DNA of 64,000 nucleotides from Pseudomonas sp. B21-048 (GCF_024748615.1 NZ_CP087168.1:3596001-3660000), one strand, 5' to 3'. Counted from the first letter of the stretch, positions 48,841-63,112 are shown. Notes: generated by a model from the letters alone, not told the origin. Numbers and translations: made by a program.

Positions 48841-49548
48841 ATGACCGAGTTGGCGCGTTTGAAGTTCTATGCCACTCAGCCTCACTCTTGCAGTTATCTG
48901 CCCGAGGAGCAGGCCACCACGCTGTTCCTCGACCCTAGCCAGCCCATGGATGTGCATGTCTATGCAGACCTGTCGGAAATGGGCTTTCGTCGTAGTGGCG
49001 ATCATCTCTACCGACCCCATTGCCAGCATTGCAATGCATGCGTACCGGCGCGCATTCCCGTGGCGCAATTTACCCCCAACCGTCAGCAGAAACGCATCGT
49101 CAAACGCAATGCCGACTTGCAGGTACGTCCGGCCAGACCAAAATTCAGCGAAGAGTATTTCGACCTTTATCAGCGCTACATCGAACAACGTCACGCCGAC
49201 GGCGATATGTATCCGCCGAGCCGCGACCAGTTTTCGACCTTCCTGGTGCGCGACCTGCCGTTCTCTCGCTTCTACGAATTCCGTCTCGAAGGCCGGCTGC
49301 TGGCAGTGGCTGTCACCGACTTGCTGCCCAACGGTTTGTCGGCGGTTTATACCTTCTACGAGCCCGGTGAGGAGCGTCGCAGCCTGGGACGTTATGCGAT
49401 TCTCTGGCAAATTGCCGAAGCCCGGCGTGTTGGCCTGGAAGCGGTCTATCTTGGCTACTGGATCAAAAACTGCAAAAAAATGAGCTACAAGACCCAATAT
49501 CGCCCTATCGAACTGCTGATTAATCAACGCTGGGTCATCCTGAGCTAG
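48841..49548 (+). CDS. bpt: Aspartate/glutamate leucyltransferase Bpt
   Basis: A 235-aa arginyltransferase-like enzyme that, in bacteria, adds Leu to N-terminal Asp or Glu. The cysteine cluster [15 protein letters not shown] is at about 58-72, and the C-terminal GNAT-like domain includes [22 protein letters not shown] at 48841 is preferred to the TTG six bases earlier. It was formerly annotated ate. Together with aat it feeds ClpS-ClpAP, whose genes follow infA. Confidence 0.94.
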
Positions 49549-49554
49549 AACCCC

Positions 49555-49584
49555 TTGGCTTAAACCCCATTTTTCGGGCACAAT
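49555..49584 (+). promoter_or_regulatory. Candidate sigma-70 promoter for infA
   Basis: TTGGCT (-35 like) and CACAAT (-10 like) with an 18-bp spacer, about 65 bp before the infA start. Each box matches four of six consensus bases. Suggestive only. Confidence 0.35.
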
Positions 49585-49648
49585 GCACGCCGCTTTTGCC
49601 TGGCGCAGTTGCACCGGGCCATTCATTGGACACCGAGGGCTTTACTGC

Positions 49649-49867
49649 ATGTCGAAAGAAGACAGCTTCGAAATGGAAGGCACTGTCGTCGACACCCTGC
49701 CCAACACCATGTTTCGTGTGGAGTTGGAAAATGGGCACGTCGTAACCGCGCATATTTCCGGCAAGATGCGCAAGAACTACATCCGTATTCTTACCGGCGA
49801 CAAAGTGCGCGTCGAGCTGACGCCCTATGACTTGAGCAAAGGGCGCATCACTTACCGCGCTCGCTAA
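49649..49867 (+). CDS. infA: Translation initiation factor IF-1
   Basis: A 72-aa single OB-fold protein that binds the ribosomal A site during initiation. [20 protein letters not shown] ... [16 protein letters not shown] ... KGRITYRAR is the standard sequence. The ATG at 49649 gives the usual length; upstream in-frame starts do not match the family. Followed by a strong terminator. Confidence 0.97.
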
Positions 49868-49879
49868 TCAAGTCAATAC

Positions 49880-49906
49880 AAAACGCCCGGCCATGCCGGG
49901 CGTTTT
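49880..49906 (+). terminator. infA terminator
   Basis: AAAACGCCCGGC-CAT-GCCGGGCGTTTTT: a perfect stem followed by five T, starting 13 bp after the infA stop. Confidence 0.93.
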
Positions 49907-49925
49907 TGTTTGTATGGGTTCTACC

Positions 49926-50037
49926 GATCGCTCCCACGCTCTGCGTGGGAATGCCTCAACGGACGCTCTGCGTTCGGCTTTTGAAGGGACGCGGAGCGTC
50001 CCGAGCTGCATTCCTTTGCTGCGCGTGGGAACGATCA
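49926..50037. repeat. Family B intergenic repeat, inverted copy
   Basis: Starts GATCGCTCCCACGCTCTGCG and ends GCAGCAAAGGAATG-complement, closing GCGCGTGGGAACGATC. It is the reverse orientation of the copy at 39065-39175. It lies between the terminators of convergent infA and clpA. Confidence 0.85.
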
Positions 50038-50046
50038 TGGCAGACA

Positions 50047-50076
50047 GCAAAAAGGCGCCTTTCGGCGCCTTTTTGC
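50047..50076 (-). terminator. clpA terminator (bidirectional)
   Basis: GCAAAAAGGCGCC-TTTC-GGCGCCTTTTTGC, a symmetrical hairpin with A and T tracts on both sides, 17 bp after the clpA stop on the minus strand. Confidence 0.92.
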
Positions 50077-50093
50077 TTTGTTGCGGTTTAACG

Positions 50094-52364
50094 TCAGGCC
50101 ATTTCAGCCGTGGTCTCGAACTCGAAGGTCAGCTCGCCGTCCTTGATGTCGATGTGTACCACACCGCCATGTTCGGCCAGCTCGCCAAAGAGGATCTCTT
50201 CGGCCAGTGGACGCTTGATCTTGTCCTGGATCAAACGCGCCATTGGACGAGCGCCCATTGCCGAGTCGTAACCACCGGCCGCCAGCCAGCTGCGAGCAGC
50301 GTCGGTGACTTCCAGCAGCACACGCTTGTCTTCCAGCTGCGCCTGAAGTTCGGTAAGGAACTTGTCCACCACGCTTTTGATGACCTCATGACTGAGGCGA
50401 CCAAACTGGATAATGGTGTCCAGACGGTTACGGAATTCCGGCGTGAAGCTCTTCTTGATCACTTCCATCGCATCGGACGAGTGGTCCTGATAGGTGAAAC
50501 CGATCGAAGCACGCGCTGCAGTTTCGGCACCGGCGTTGGTCGTCATGATGACGATCACGTTACGGAAGTCCGCCTTGCGCCCGTTGTTATCGGTCAGCGT
50601 ACCGTGGTCCATGACCTGCAACAGCAGGTTGAAGACTTCCGGATGCGCCTTCTCGATTTCATCGAGCAGCAGCACGCAGTGAGGCTGCTTGGTGATGGCT
50701 TCGGTCAGCAAACCACCCTGATCGAACCCGACATAGCCTGGAGGCGCACCGATCAAACGAGATACGGTGTGGCGTTCCATGTACTCGGACATGTCGAAGC
50801 GAACCAGTTCGACTCCCAACGCCTTGGCCAATTGCCGCGCGGCCTCGGTTTTACCAACACCGGTCGGCCCTGCGAACAGGAACGAACCGACGGGCTTGTC
50901 AGGCGACTTGAGGCCGGCACGGGACAGTTTGATCGCGGTCGACAGCGAGTCGATCGCCGCATCCTGGCCAAATACCGTGAGTTTCAGGTCACGCTCAAGG
51001 TTACGCAGCAGCTCTTTGTCGGAACTGGTGACGTGCTTTGGCGGAATTCGCGCAATTTTCGCGACGATGTCCTCGACCTGAGGCACTTCGATGCGTTTCA
51101 CGCGCTTCTCGATCGGTTGCAGACGCTGATAGGCGCCCGCCTCGTCGATGACGTCGATGGCCTTGTCCGGCATGTGCCGGTCATTGATGTAACGCGAGGC
51201 CAGTTCAGCCGCGGCGCGCAGGGCTTCATCGCTGTATTCGATGTTGTGGTGCGCTTCGAAACGCCCTTTCAGGCCACGCAGGATGCCAATGGTGTCTTCC
51301 ACCGAAGGCTCCGAGACATCGACCTTCTGGAAGCGCCGAGCCAGAGCACGGTCCTTCTCGAAGATCCCACGGAATTCCTGGAACGTGGTCGAACCGATGC
51401 AGCGAATATCGCCCGAAGACAGCAATGGCTTGAGCAGGTTCGACGCATCCATGACACCACCGGACGCAGCGCCCGCACCAATGATGGTGTGGATCTCGTC
51501 GATGAACAGGATCGCCTGCGGACGTTTTTTCAGCTCATTGAGCAGCGCCTTGAAGCGCTTCTCGAAATCGCCGCGGTATTTGGTCCCGGCCAGCAAAGCC
51601 CCCAGATCGAGGGAATACACCACGCTGTTGGCCAGCAGGTCCGGCACTTGGTTGTCGACAATGCGTTTGGCCAGGCCTTCGGCAATCGCGGTTTTACCCA
51701 CGCCTGCCTCGCCCACCAACAGCGGATTGTTTTTGCGGCGACGCGCGAGGATCTGCGCGACGCGCTCGACTTCCAGTTCACGACCCACCAATGGATCGAT
51801 ACGACCCTGGCGCGCGAGTTCATTGAGGTTGCTGGCATAAGCATCCAGAGGATTGCCTGAAGAGGAAGACTCACCGCCCTCGTCGTCCTGCATATCTTGT
51901 TCACCTTCAGAGTGATCGCCATGCCCCGGCACTTTGGAAATGCCATGGGCGATGTAGTTGACGACATCGATGCGCGCAACGCTCTGCTGTTTCAGCAGAA
52001 ACACTGCCTGACTCTCTTGCTCACTGAAGATTGCGACCAGCACGTTAGCACCAGTCACTTCGCGTTTGCCCGAGCTCTGTACATGAAAGACAGCACGCTG
52101 CAATACACGCTGGAAGCCCAGGGTTGGCTGGGTTTCACGATCCTCGTCATGAAGAGGGATCAATGGCGTGGTGGAGTCGATGAACTCCTGCAGATCATGC
52201 TTGAGTTTGTCGAGGTTTGCGCCGCAGGCACGCAAAACGGTGGCGGCAGCCTCATTATCCAATAGGGCCAGCAGCAGGTGCTCGACGGTCATGAATTCAT
52301 GACGCTTCGAGCGAGCCTCCTTGAAGGCAAGATTGAGGGTGACTTCGAGCTCGCGGTTTAACAT
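50094..52364 (-). CDS. clpA: ATP-dependent Clp protease ATP-binding subunit ClpA
   Basis: A 756-aa Hsp100 unfoldase that feeds ClpP. The N-terminal Clp-N domain (about 1-145) is the ClpS docking site. It is followed by an acidic linker and two AAA+ modules: GEAGVGKTAIAEGLA (Walker A at 218-225) and GPTGVGKTEAARQLA (about 502-509). The IGF-like ClpP-contact loop region lies in the second module. It is 30 bp downstream of clpS on the same strand, an arrangement widely conserved. Confidence 0.97.
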   Translation of the reverse strand: MLNRELEVTLNLAFKEARSKRHEFMTVEHLLLALLDNEAAATVLRACGANLDKLKHDLQEFIDSTTPLIPLHDEDRETQPTLGFQRVLQRAVFHVQSSGKREVTGANVLVAIFSEQESQAVFLLKQQSVARIDVVNYIAHGISKVPGHGDHSEGEQDMQDDEGGESSSSGNPLDAYASNLNELARQGRIDPLVGRELEVERVAQILARRRKNNPLLVGEAGVGKTAIAEGLAKRIVDNQVPDLLANSVVYSLDLGALLAGTKYRGDFEKRFKALLNELKKRPQAILFIDEIHTIIGAGAASGGVMDASNLLKPLLSSGDIRCIGSTTFQEFRGIFEKDRALARRFQKVDVSEPSVEDTIGILRGLKGRFEAHHNIEYSDEALRAAAELASRYINDRHMPDKAIDVIDEAGAYQRLQPIEKRVKRIEVPQVEDIVAKIARIPPKHVTSSDKELLRNLERDLKLTVFGQDAAIDSLSTAIKLSRAGLKSPDKPVGSFLFAGPTGVGKTEAARQLAKALGVELVRFDMSEYMERHTVSRLIGAPPGYVGFDQGGLLTEAITKQPHCVLLLDEIEKAHPEVFNLLLQVMDHGTLTDNNGRKADFRNVIVIMTTNAGAETAARASIGFTYQDHSSDAMEVIKKSFTPEFRNRLDTIIQFGRLSHEVIKSVVDKFLTELQAQLEDKRVLLEVTDAARSWLAAGGYDSAMGARPMARLIQDKIKRPLAEEILFGELAEHGGVVHIDIKDGELTFEFETTAEMA

Positions 52365-52394
52365 AGCTTCACCTCATACCCAAGTGGTCGGCGA

Positions 52395-52778
52395 TTAACC
52401 GTCCTTCTCGATTTCACAGAGTAGCGGATGCTGGCTTTCCCTGGCGTACTGGTTGACCTGCATGGCCTTGGTCTCGGCGATGTCGCGGGTAAACACTCCA
52501 CATACTGCCCGTCCTTCTGTGTGGACGGCCAGCATGACCTTGGTCGCCAGCTCGCGATTCAGGTTAAAAAACACCTCGAGCACTTCGACGACGAAATCCA
52601 TCGGTGTGTAGTCATCGTTGAACAAAACCACCTTGTACATCGGTGGCGCCTGTAAAGCAGGCTTCGCCTCCTGAACAGCAATGCCTGCGGAATCGTCGTC
52701 GTGTTCCTCCGGGTAATCTTTTTGGAGAGCCGGGCGATCCTGATTGAATGTTAGTCGAATCTGGCTGATTGCATGCAT
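52395..52778 (-). CDS. clpS: ClpA adaptor protein ClpS
   Basis: A 127-aa N-recognin that binds N-terminal Leu, Phe, Tyr and Trp and delivers the protein to ClpA. The conserved core is [20 protein letters not shown] and [20 protein letters not shown]; the binding-pocket motif NDDYTPM and the following His region are intact. The flexible N-terminal extension (about 1-45) is somewhat long and acidic ([11 protein letters not shown]). Divergent from cspD. Confidence 0.95.
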   Translation of the reverse strand: MHAISQIRLTFNQDRPALQKDYPEEHDDDSAGIAVQEAKPALQAPPMYKVVLFNDDYTPMDFVVEVLEVFFNLNRELATKVMLAVHTEGRAVCGVFTRDIAETKAMQVNQYARESQHPLLCEIEKDG

Positions 52779-53002
52779 GGAAAGAAAGGTTCGTCAGTTG
52801 TGCAAATACAGTGGTGGGGGCGCTCATGAACGTTTTCAACTCCGACTGCCCGGTCACCTTGACTATCGGTAAATCGGTGTTACAAACAATAGAGCCCACA
52901 GTGGGTAAAAAAGGTCCGCGGAGTCAATCTTAATTACAAGATTAGACTGCGGATAACTGGATGATACTCCAGTGATGGAGTCTGTTGCAGAGGGATATGG
53001 GT

Positions 53003-53284
53003 ATGGCTGTCGGTAAGGTGAAATGGTTCAACAATGCCAAGGGGTTCGGTTTCATTAACACCGACGCCAGAGAAGGTCGCGACGAGAATGGCAAAGATGT
53101 CGATTTCTTTGCCCACTTTTCGTCCATTGAGATGGACGGATACAAAACCCTCAAGGCTGGGCAAATTGTTAGCTTTGAGATCATCCAGGGCCCCAAAGGG
53201 CTGCATGCAGTAAAGATCGCATCTGTCGCATCACCCACCGAACAGACCGCCCCCGACAGCCGGAAAGAAACAGTGTCGAGCTGA
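53003..53284 (+). CDS. cspD: Cold-shock-domain protein CspD
   Basis: A 93-aa nucleic-acid-binding protein. RNP1 KGFGFI and RNP2 VDFFAHFS are present, and a C-terminal tail ([15 protein letters not shown]) extends beyond the 70-residue cold-shock core, as in CspD. In E. coli CspD inhibits replication in stationary phase. The ATG at 53003 is preferred (AGAGGG about 8 bp upstream); ATG 52997 adds two residues. Located next to clpS as in many gammaproteobacteria. Confidence 0.93.
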   Translation: MAVGKVKWFNNAKGFGFINTDAREGRDENGKDVDFFAHFSSIEMDGYKTLKAGQIVSFEIIQGPKGLHAVKIASVASPTEQTAPDSRKETVSS

Positions 53285-53306
53285 CGCCACCCCATCATCC
53301 AGTCAT

Positions 53307-53334
53307 AAAAAAACCGCCCGAAGGCGGTTTTTTT
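53307..53334 (+). terminator. Bidirectional terminator between cspD and icd
   Basis: AAAAAAACCGCC-CGAA-GGCGGTTTTTTT: six base-pair GC stem extended by A/T tracts, between convergent genes. Confidence 0.92.
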
Positions 53335-53357
53335 GTCAGCTGGTTTACATGTGCGGC

Positions 53358-54614
53358 TTACATATGCGAGATGAGCGCATCACCAAACGCGGAAGACGAC
53401 AGCAGTTTCGCGCCCTCCATCAGACGTTCGAAGTCATAGGTCACGGTTTTCGCGGAGATCGCGCCGTTGGTGCCTTTGATGATCAGGTCGGCCGCTTCGG
53501 TCCAGCCCATGTGACGCAGCATCATCTCGGCAGACAGGATCAACGAACCTGGGTTGACCTGGTCCTTGCCGGCGTATTTCGGCGCAGTCCCGTGGGTCGC
53601 TTCGAACATGGCCACGGTGTCGGACAGGTTGGCACCCGGCGCGATACCAATACCGCCCACTTCAGCCGCCAGGGCGTCGGAGAGGTAGTCGCCATTGAGG
53701 TTCAGGGTCGCAATCACATCGTACTCGGCCGGGCGCAGCAGGATCTGCTGGAGCATGGCGTCGGCGATGGCGTCCTTGACGATGACGTTCTTGCCGGTTT
53801 TCGGGTTCTTGAACTGCATCCACGGACCGCCATCGAGCAGGGTCGCGCCGAACTCTTCAGCCGCCACTTCGTAGGCCCATTCCTTGAAGGCACCTTCGGT
53901 GAACTTCATGATGTTCCCTTTGTGCACAATGGTCAGCGAGTCGCGGTCGTTATCGACCACATACTGCAGGGCCTTGCGCGCCAGACGCTTGGTGCCTTCC
54001 AGGGACACCGGCTTGACACCGATACCGCAGTTTTCGTCGAAACGGATCTTGGTGACGCCCATTTCTTCTTTAAGAAACTTGATGACCTTGGTCGCTTCCG
54101 GCGAACCGGCCTTCCATTCGATACCGGCATAAATGTCTTCCGAGTTTTCACGGAAGATGGTCATGTCGACGTCGCCAGGCTTCTTGACCGGGCTCGGTAC
54201 GCCTTCGAACCAGCGCACCGGGCGCAGGCACACATACAGATCGAGCTGCTGACGCAGGGCCACGTTCAGCGAACGGATGCCGCCGCCAACCGGGGTGGTC
54301 AGAGGACCCTTGATGGAAACCACGTAGTCCTTGACCGCATCCAGGGTTTCCTGAGGCAGCCAGGTGTCCTGATCGTAAACCTGAGTCGCTTTCTCTCCGG
54401 CGTAGACTTCCATCCAGGAAATTTTGCGCTCGCCGCCATAAGCCTTCTTAACAGCAGCATCGACAACCTTGATCATGACCGGGCTGATATCAACGCCAAT
54501 ACCATCGCCTTCGATGAAGGGGATGATCGGGTTGTTAGGAACATTGAGAGAATGGTCCGCGTTGACGGTGATTTTGTCGCCGACGGCTGGAACCTGAATC
54601 TTCTTGTATCCCAT
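53358..54614 (-). CDS. icd: NADP-dependent isocitrate dehydrogenase (dimeric, Icd)
   Basis: A 418-aa TCA-cycle enzyme turning isocitrate into 2-oxoglutarate. The substrate and phosphorylation loop [13 protein letters not shown] has Ser115, the likely target of AceK-type regulation. [14 protein letters not shown] and [23 protein letters not shown] are the other family motifs. The start MGYKKIQVP at 54614 is used; MEFSMGYKK from 54626 is an alternative. Divergent from the unrelated monomeric enzyme gene idh. Confidence 0.97.
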   Translation of the reverse strand: MGYKKIQVPAVGDKITVNADHSLNVPNNPIIPFIEGDGIGVDISPVMIKVVDAAVKKAYGGERKISWMEVYAGEKATQVYDQDTWLPQETLDAVKDYVVSIKGPLTTPVGGGIRSLNVALRQQLDLYVCLRPVRWFEGVPSPVKKPGDVDMTIFRENSEDIYAGIEWKAGSPEATKVIKFLKEEMGVTKIRFDENCGIGVKPVSLEGTKRLARKALQYVVDNDRDSLTIVHKGNIMKFTEGAFKEWAYEVAAEEFGATLLDGGPWMQFKNPKTGKNVIVKDAIADAMLQQILLRPAEYDVIATLNLNGDYLSDALAAEVGGIGIAPGANLSDTVAMFEATHGTAPKYAGKDQVNPGSLILSAEMMLRHMGWTEAADLIIKGTNGAISAKTVTYDFERLMEGAKLLSSSAFGDALISHM

Positions 54615-57332
<2,718 letters not shown>

Positions 57333-57351
57333 GGTTGTAAGGATGCAAAGA

Positions 57352-57375
57352 AGCCCCGGCCCTGCGCCGGGGTTT
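57352..57375 (+). terminator. idh terminator
   Basis: GCCCCGGC-CCTGC-GCCGGGG followed by TTT, 20 bp after the idh stop codon. The T tract is short. Confidence 0.75.
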
Positions 57376-57417
57376 CTGTTTCTGGCGTTCACACACTTCC
57401 AATATGAACACTGGACC

Positions 57418-57511
57418 AATGTGGGAGCGGGCTTGCTCGCGAATGCGGTTTATCATTCAACATTCATGCTGGCTGACCCACTGCTTTCGCGAGCAAGCCC
57501 GCCCCCACATT
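57418..57511. repeat. Large inverted repeat, family C
   Basis: Two inverted arms, AATGTGGGAGCGGGCTTGCT (continuing CGCGAA) and TTCGCGAGCAAGCCCGCCCC (continuing CACATT), separated by about 42 bp. This is a widely scattered P. fluorescens intergenic repeat type (GTGGGAGCGGGCTTGCTCGC). It lies 37 bp before the Nudix gene start. Confidence 0.88.
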
Positions 57512-57547
57512 GACCATGTTTCAATATTCAAAATTCGAGGAAGCTTC

Positions 57548-57994
57548 ATGGATTGGCTACCCCACATCACCGTCGCCACCATCGTCGAAGACAATGGTCG
57601 CTTCCTGATGGTCGAAGAGCTCAAGCACGGACAAACGGTGCTCAACCAACCGGCCGGCCATCTGGACCCGGACGAAACCCTGATCGAAGCCGCCGTGCGC
57701 GAAACCCTTGAGGAAACCGGCTGGGACGTCGAGCCGACCGGCGTGGTGGGCATTTATCTCTATACCGCCCCGAGCAACGGCGTGACCTACCAGCGGGTCT
57801 GCTTCAGCGCAAAACCGCTCAAACACCACCCGGACTATCAGCTGGACGACGGTATCGTCGGCGCAAAATGGCTGACGCGTGACGAACTGCTGCAACAGCG
57901 CGCAAACTGGCGCAGTGAGCTGATCATCCGCTGTATCGATGATTATCTGGACGGCAAACACTTCAGCCTCGAGCTGATCCGTCCTTCTCTTTAG
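57548..57994 (+). CDS. Nudix hydrolase NudJ-like
   Basis: A 148-aa Nudix enzyme. The box GHLDPDETLIEAAVRETLEE followed by TGW matches Gx5Ex7REUxEExGU. HITVATIVEDNGRFLMVEE and the position next to mnmA match NudJ (a phosphatase for thiamine pyrophosphates and nucleotides in E. coli). Substrate not proven. Start at 57548 avoids the repeat region upstream. Confidence 0.88.
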   Translation: MDWLPHITVATIVEDNGRFLMVEELKHGQTVLNQPAGHLDPDETLIEAAVRETLEETGWDVEPTGVVGIYLYTAPSNGVTYQRVCFSAKPLKHHPDYQLDDGIVGAKWLTRDELLQQRANWRSELIIRCIDDYLDGKHFSLELIRPSL

Positions 57995-58053
57995 CCTTGC
58001 GGGCTCCAGCCTGCTAGAATCGCGTCCTTTTTCAAGACACTCATTGAATCCCT

Positions 58054-59187
58054 ATGCGTGATCCAGCCCCTTCTGACACACAAAAGAAGCGCGTCATTGT
58101 CGGCATGTCCGGCGGCGTGGACTCTTCCGTTTCCGCTCTTCTGCTGATCGAGCAGGGTTATGAGGTGGAAGGCCTGTTCATGAAGAACTGGGAAGAAGAC
58201 GATGGAACGGAATACTGCACCGCCATGGATGACTTGGCGGACGCTCAGGCCGTGTGCGACAAGATTGGCATCAAGCTGCACACCGCCAACTTCGCCGCTG
58301 AGTACTGGGACAACGTGTTCGAGCATTTCCTGGCCGAATACAAGGCCGGTCGCACGCCGAACCCGGACATCCTGTGCAACCGCGAAATCAAGTTCAAGGC
58401 GTTCCTCGACTACGCCATGATGCTCGGCGCCGACCTGATCGCCACCGGCCACTACGTGCGCCGCCGCGACATCGATGGTCGTACCGAGTTGCTCAAGGGC
58501 CTGGACCCGAACAAGGACCAGAGCTACTTCCTGCACGCCGTCGGCGGCGAACAGATCGCCAAGACCCTGTTCCCGGTCGGCGAGCTGGAAAAACCCGAAG
58601 TGCGCGCGATTGCCGAGAAACACGACCTGGCCACCGCGAAGAAAAAGGATTCCACCGGAATCTGCTTTATCGGCGAACGCCGCTTCAGTGACTTCCTCAA
58701 GCAATACCTGCCGGCCCAGCCAGGCGAGATCAAGACCACCGAAGGCGAAGTCATCGGCCGTCACCACGGCTTGATGTACCACACCATCGGCCAGCGTCAG
58801 GGCCTGGGCATCGGCGGCCTGAAAGATGCCAGCGACGAGCCGTGGTACGTGTTGATCAAAGACCTGGAACACAACGAGCTGATCGTCGGACAGGGCAATG
58901 ATCACCCTTATTTGTTCTCCCGTGCCCTGCTCGCCTCGGACATCTATTGGGTCAACCCGATCGATTTGACCGAGCCGCGCAAGCTGACCGCCAAGGTGCG
59001 TTATCGCCAGAGCGACCAGCCTTGCACGCTGGAAAAAACCGCCAGCGGCTACCGCGCGACCTTCGATGACCCGCAACGCGCGGTCACCCCAGGCCAATCC
59101 GTGGTGTTCTACGACGGCGAAATCTGCCTCGGCGGCGGCGTGATCGAAGTGGCCGAACCCTGGACCAGCAAGGGTCAGCGTTCATGA
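58054..59187 (+). CDS. mnmA: tRNA-specific 2-thiouridylase MnmA
   Basis: A 377-aa enzyme that places sulfur on U34 of tRNA-Lys, -Glu and -Gln using persulfide from TusE. PP-loop [15 protein letters not shown] is at about 16-30; the two catalytic Cys lie in [13 protein letters not shown] and [10 protein letters not shown]. Final acceptor of the relay encoded by tusDCBE at 35591-36972. Its stop overlaps the hflD start (ATGA). Confidence 0.97.
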   Translation: MRDPAPSDTQKKRVIVGMSGGVDSSVSALLLIEQGYEVEGLFMKNWEEDDGTEYCTAMDDLADAQAVCDKIGIKLHTANFAAEYWDNVFEHFLAEYKAGRTPNPDILCNREIKFKAFLDYAMMLGADLIATGHYVRRRDIDGRTELLKGLDPNKDQSYFLHAVGGEQIAKTLFPVGELEKPEVRAIAEKHDLATAKKKDSTGICFIGERRFSDFLKQYLPAQPGEIKTTEGEVIGRHHGLMYHTIGQRQGLGIGGLKDASDEPWYVLIKDLEHNELIVGQGNDHPYLFSRALLASDIYWVNPIDLTEPRKLTAKVRYRQSDQPCTLEKTASGYRATFDDPQRAVTPGQSVVFYDGEICLGGGVIEVAEPWTSKGQRS

Positions 59188-59807
59188 GCCCGACTCAGGA
59201 GCAGCTGACGGCCCTGGGCGGCGTGTTTCTCGCCGCCGTGCTGGTCGACAAGATCGCCAAGAGCGGCCAGACCAGCGAAGCCGGCCTGACCTGCATGCTC
59301 GGCAGCCTGTTGATTCGCGACCCCAAGGACACGCTGGAAGTCTATGGCGGTGACGACATCAACTTGCGTGAAGGTTACCGCGCGTTGATCGGTGCCCTGG
59401 AGCGCGACCCCAGCACCCTTCAGCGCGAACCGCTGCGCTACGCCCTGTCAATGCTGGGGCTGGAGCGTCAATTGGCCAAGCGGGAAGACATGCTGGAAGT
59501 GATCGGCAAGCGTTTGCCGCAGATTCAGTCCCAGGTCGAACACTTCGGCCCAGCTCACGAAAACGTGATTGCCGCTTGTGGCGCGCTGTACCAGGACACC
59601 CTGAGCACCCTGCGCCAACGGATTCAAGTGCATGGCGACATGCGCAACCTGCAGCAACCGAGCAACGCTTCGAAGATTCGCGCGCTGCTGCTGGCCGGCA
59701 TCCGTTCAGCCCGCCTGTGGCGGCAGTTGGGCGGCCATCGCTGGCAGTTGGTGATCAGCCGGCGCAAGCTGCTTAAAGAGCTTTATCCGCTGATGCGCAG
59801 CAGCTGA
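59184..59807 (+). CDS. hflD: High-frequency lysogenization protein HflD homologue
   Basis: A 207-aa helical, membrane-associated protein. Its E. coli counterpart binds phage lambda CII; the host role is unclear. [21 protein letters not shown] at the N terminus and [21 protein letters not shown] are typical. The ATGA overlap with mnmA shows translational coupling, and purB follows as in E. coli. Confidence 0.92.
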   Translation: MSPTQEQLTALGGVFLAAVLVDKIAKSGQTSEAGLTCMLGSLLIRDPKDTLEVYGGDDINLREGYRALIGALERDPSTLQREPLRYALSMLGLERQLAKREDMLEVIGKRLPQIQSQVEHFGPAHENVIAACGALYQDTLSTLRQRIQVHGDMRNLQQPSNASKIRALLLAGIRSARLWRQLGGHRWQLVISRRKLLKELYPLMRSS

Positions 59808-59847
59808 ACCGCGCCCGCAATACCGCTTTGTAGTCAGTAACGCGTAA

Positions 59848-61305
<1,458 letters not shown>

Positions 61306-61327
61306 TCGACCGCTTTACCCGTTTGAG

Positions 61328-61352
61328 ACGCCCGGCAGCGCCGGGCGTTTTT
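61328..61352 (+). terminator. purB terminator
   Basis: ACGCCCGGC-AGC-GCCGGGCGT followed by TTTT, 22 bp after the purB stop. Confidence 0.92.
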
Positions 61353-61391
61353 ATTCCCGTCTGAAAAGTGCTTTTTTTCAATAGGTTACAC

Positions 61392-62561
61392 ATGAATCCT
61401 GATATTCCTCTTCAACTTCTGGGTGGCATCACGGCGCGCGAATTCCTGCGTGACTACTGGCAGAAAAAACCGCTGCTGATCCGCCAGGCGATCCCTGATT
61501 TCGAAAGCCCGATCGACGCCGACGAACTGGCCGGACTGGCGCTGGAAGAAGAAGTCGAGTCGCGCCTGGTGATCGAGCACGGCGAGCGCCCATGGGAATT
61601 GCGCCGCGGCCCGTTCGCTGAAGACGAGTTCAGCAAACTGCCGGAGACCGAGTGGACCCTGCTGGTTCAAGCAGTCGACCAGTTCGTGCCAGAAGTCGGC
61701 GAACTGCTGGAGAACTTCCGCTTCCTGCCGAGCTGGCGCGTCGACGACGTGATGATCAGCTTCGCCGCCCCGGGTGGCAGCGTCGGCCCGCACTTCGATA
61801 ACTACGATGTGTTCCTGCTGCAAGGTCACGGCAAGCGCAACTGGAAAATCGGCCAGATGTGCGATTCCGAGAGCAAGCTGCTGCCCCACGCCGACCTGCG
61901 CATCCTCGCTGATTTCGAAGCCACCGATGAGTGGGTGCTGGAACCGGGCGACATGCTCTACCTGCCGCCGCGCCTGGCCCATTGCGGCGTCGCGATTGAC
62001 GACTGCATGACCTACTCGGTCGGTTTCCGCGCCCCGAGCGCCGCTGAGGTGCTGACTCACTTCACCGATTTCCTCAGCCAGTTCCTGTCGGACGAAGAGC
62101 GTTACACCGACGCCGACGCACTGCCGGCGGTCGATCCTCATCAGATCCAGCACGACGCCCTCGATCGCCTGAAAAGTCTGCTGGCCGAGCACATGAGCGA
62201 CGAGCGCCTGCTGCTGACCTGGTTCGGCCAGTTCATGACTGAGCCGCGCTACCCGGAACTGGTGGTTGGCCCAGAGGAAGTCGAAGAAGACGACCTGCTC
62301 GCCAGCCTCGAGCAAGGCGCGGTGCTGATCCGCAACCCAAGCGCACGCTTGGCCTGGTCGGAAGTCGATGACGACCTGCTGCTGTTTGCCAGCGGCCAAA
62401 GCCGTTACCTGCCGGGCAAACTGCGCGAGTTGCTGAAAATGATCTGCGCCGCCGACGCGCTGCATGTCGACAACCTTGGCCAATGGCTGAGCGATGAAGA
62501 CGGCCGCGGCCTGCTGTGCGAGCTGATCAAGCAAGGAAGCCTGGGATTTGCCGATGAATAA
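61392..62561 (+). CDS. roxA: Ribosomal protein oxygenase RoxA (YcfD-like JmjC cupin)
   Basis: A 389-aa Fe(II)/2-oxoglutarate oxygenase. The HxD...H iron ligands are His134, Asp136 (GPHFDNYD) and His197 (LAHCGV). E. coli YcfD hydroxylates an arginine of ribosomal protein L16; the same role is likely here. The C-terminal winged-helix part mediates dimerisation. The ATG at 61392 is chosen over the frame beginning at 61368. Its end overlaps the GNAT start by 8 bp. Confidence 0.93.
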   Translation: MNPDIPLQLLGGITAREFLRDYWQKKPLLIRQAIPDFESPIDADELAGLALEEEVESRLVIEHGERPWELRRGPFAEDEFSKLPETEWTLLVQAVDQFVPEVGELLENFRFLPSWRVDDVMISFAAPGGSVGPHFDNYDVFLLQGHGKRNWKIGQMCDSESKLLPHADLRILADFEATDEWVLEPGDMLYLPPRLAHCGVAIDDCMTYSVGFRAPSAAEVLTHFTDFLSQFLSDEERYTDADALPAVDPHQIQHDALDRLKSLLAEHMSDERLLLTWFGQFMTEPRYPELVVGPEEVEEDDLLASLEQGAVLIRNPSARLAWSEVDDDLLLFASGQSRYLPGKLRELLKMICAADALHVDNLGQWLSDEDGRGLLCELIKQGSLGFADE

Positions 62562-62979
62562 AATTCACGTACGTGTCGCAGACTGGCAAAAGGATAACGC
62601 CGAGATCCGGCGCATTCGTGAGACGGTGTTCATCGCCGAGCAATCCGTTCCGCCCGAGCTGGAATGGGATGCTGATGACGCAACGGCAGTCCACTTTCTG
62701 GCCTTTGAAGGCGACTTCCCGATCGGCACCGCCCGCCTGCTGCCAGATGGTCACATCGGCCGGGTGTCGGTGCTGAAGGACTGGCGCGGCTTGAAAGTCG
62801 GCGATGCGCTGATGCAAGCGGTGATCGGTGAAGCCGAGGAGCGCGGACTGAAGCAGCAGATGCTGAGCGCGCAAGTGCAGGCCACGGCGTTCTATGAGCG
62901 TTTGGGTTTCAGCATGGTCAGTGAGGAATTCCTGGAAGCCGGGATTCCGCATGTGGACATGGTGCGGCACTCCGCCTGA
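62554..62979 (+). CDS. GNAT-family N-acetyltransferase
   Basis: A 141-aa acetyltransferase (ElaA/YjcF-like shape). IRRIRETVFIAEQSVPPELEWDADD starts the domain; the acetyl-CoA loop is VLKDWRGLKVGDALMQAV (RGxxxG variant), and AFYERLGFSMVSEEFLEAGI ends it. The start ATG lies inside the roxA end, so translation is coupled. Substrate unknown. Confidence 0.88.
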   Translation: MNKIHVRVADWQKDNAEIRRIRETVFIAEQSVPPELEWDADDATAVHFLAFEGDFPIGTARLLPDGHIGRVSVLKDWRGLKVGDALMQAVIGEAEERGLKQQMLSAQVQATAFYERLGFSMVSEEFLEAGIPHVDMVRHSA

Positions 62980-63002
62980 GACCCTGTAACTGATCGTTCC
63001 CA

Positions 63003-63034
63003 CGCCCCGCCATCCCCGGATGCCGGGGCGTTTT
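63003..63034 (+). terminator. Terminator after the GNAT gene
   Basis: CGCCCCGCCATCC-CC-GGATGCCGGGGCG then TTTT: a 13-bp stem with one mismatch, 24 bp after the stop. A fragment of repeat family B (GATCGTTCCCACGC) leads into it. Confidence 0.88.
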
Positions 63035-63112
63035 GCTGTCTACGACTCAACTTGCCCCACCCCGGGCCGACAAACTGGCAATATCAAGACGTTGAAGGCG
63101 GAGATAACGGAT

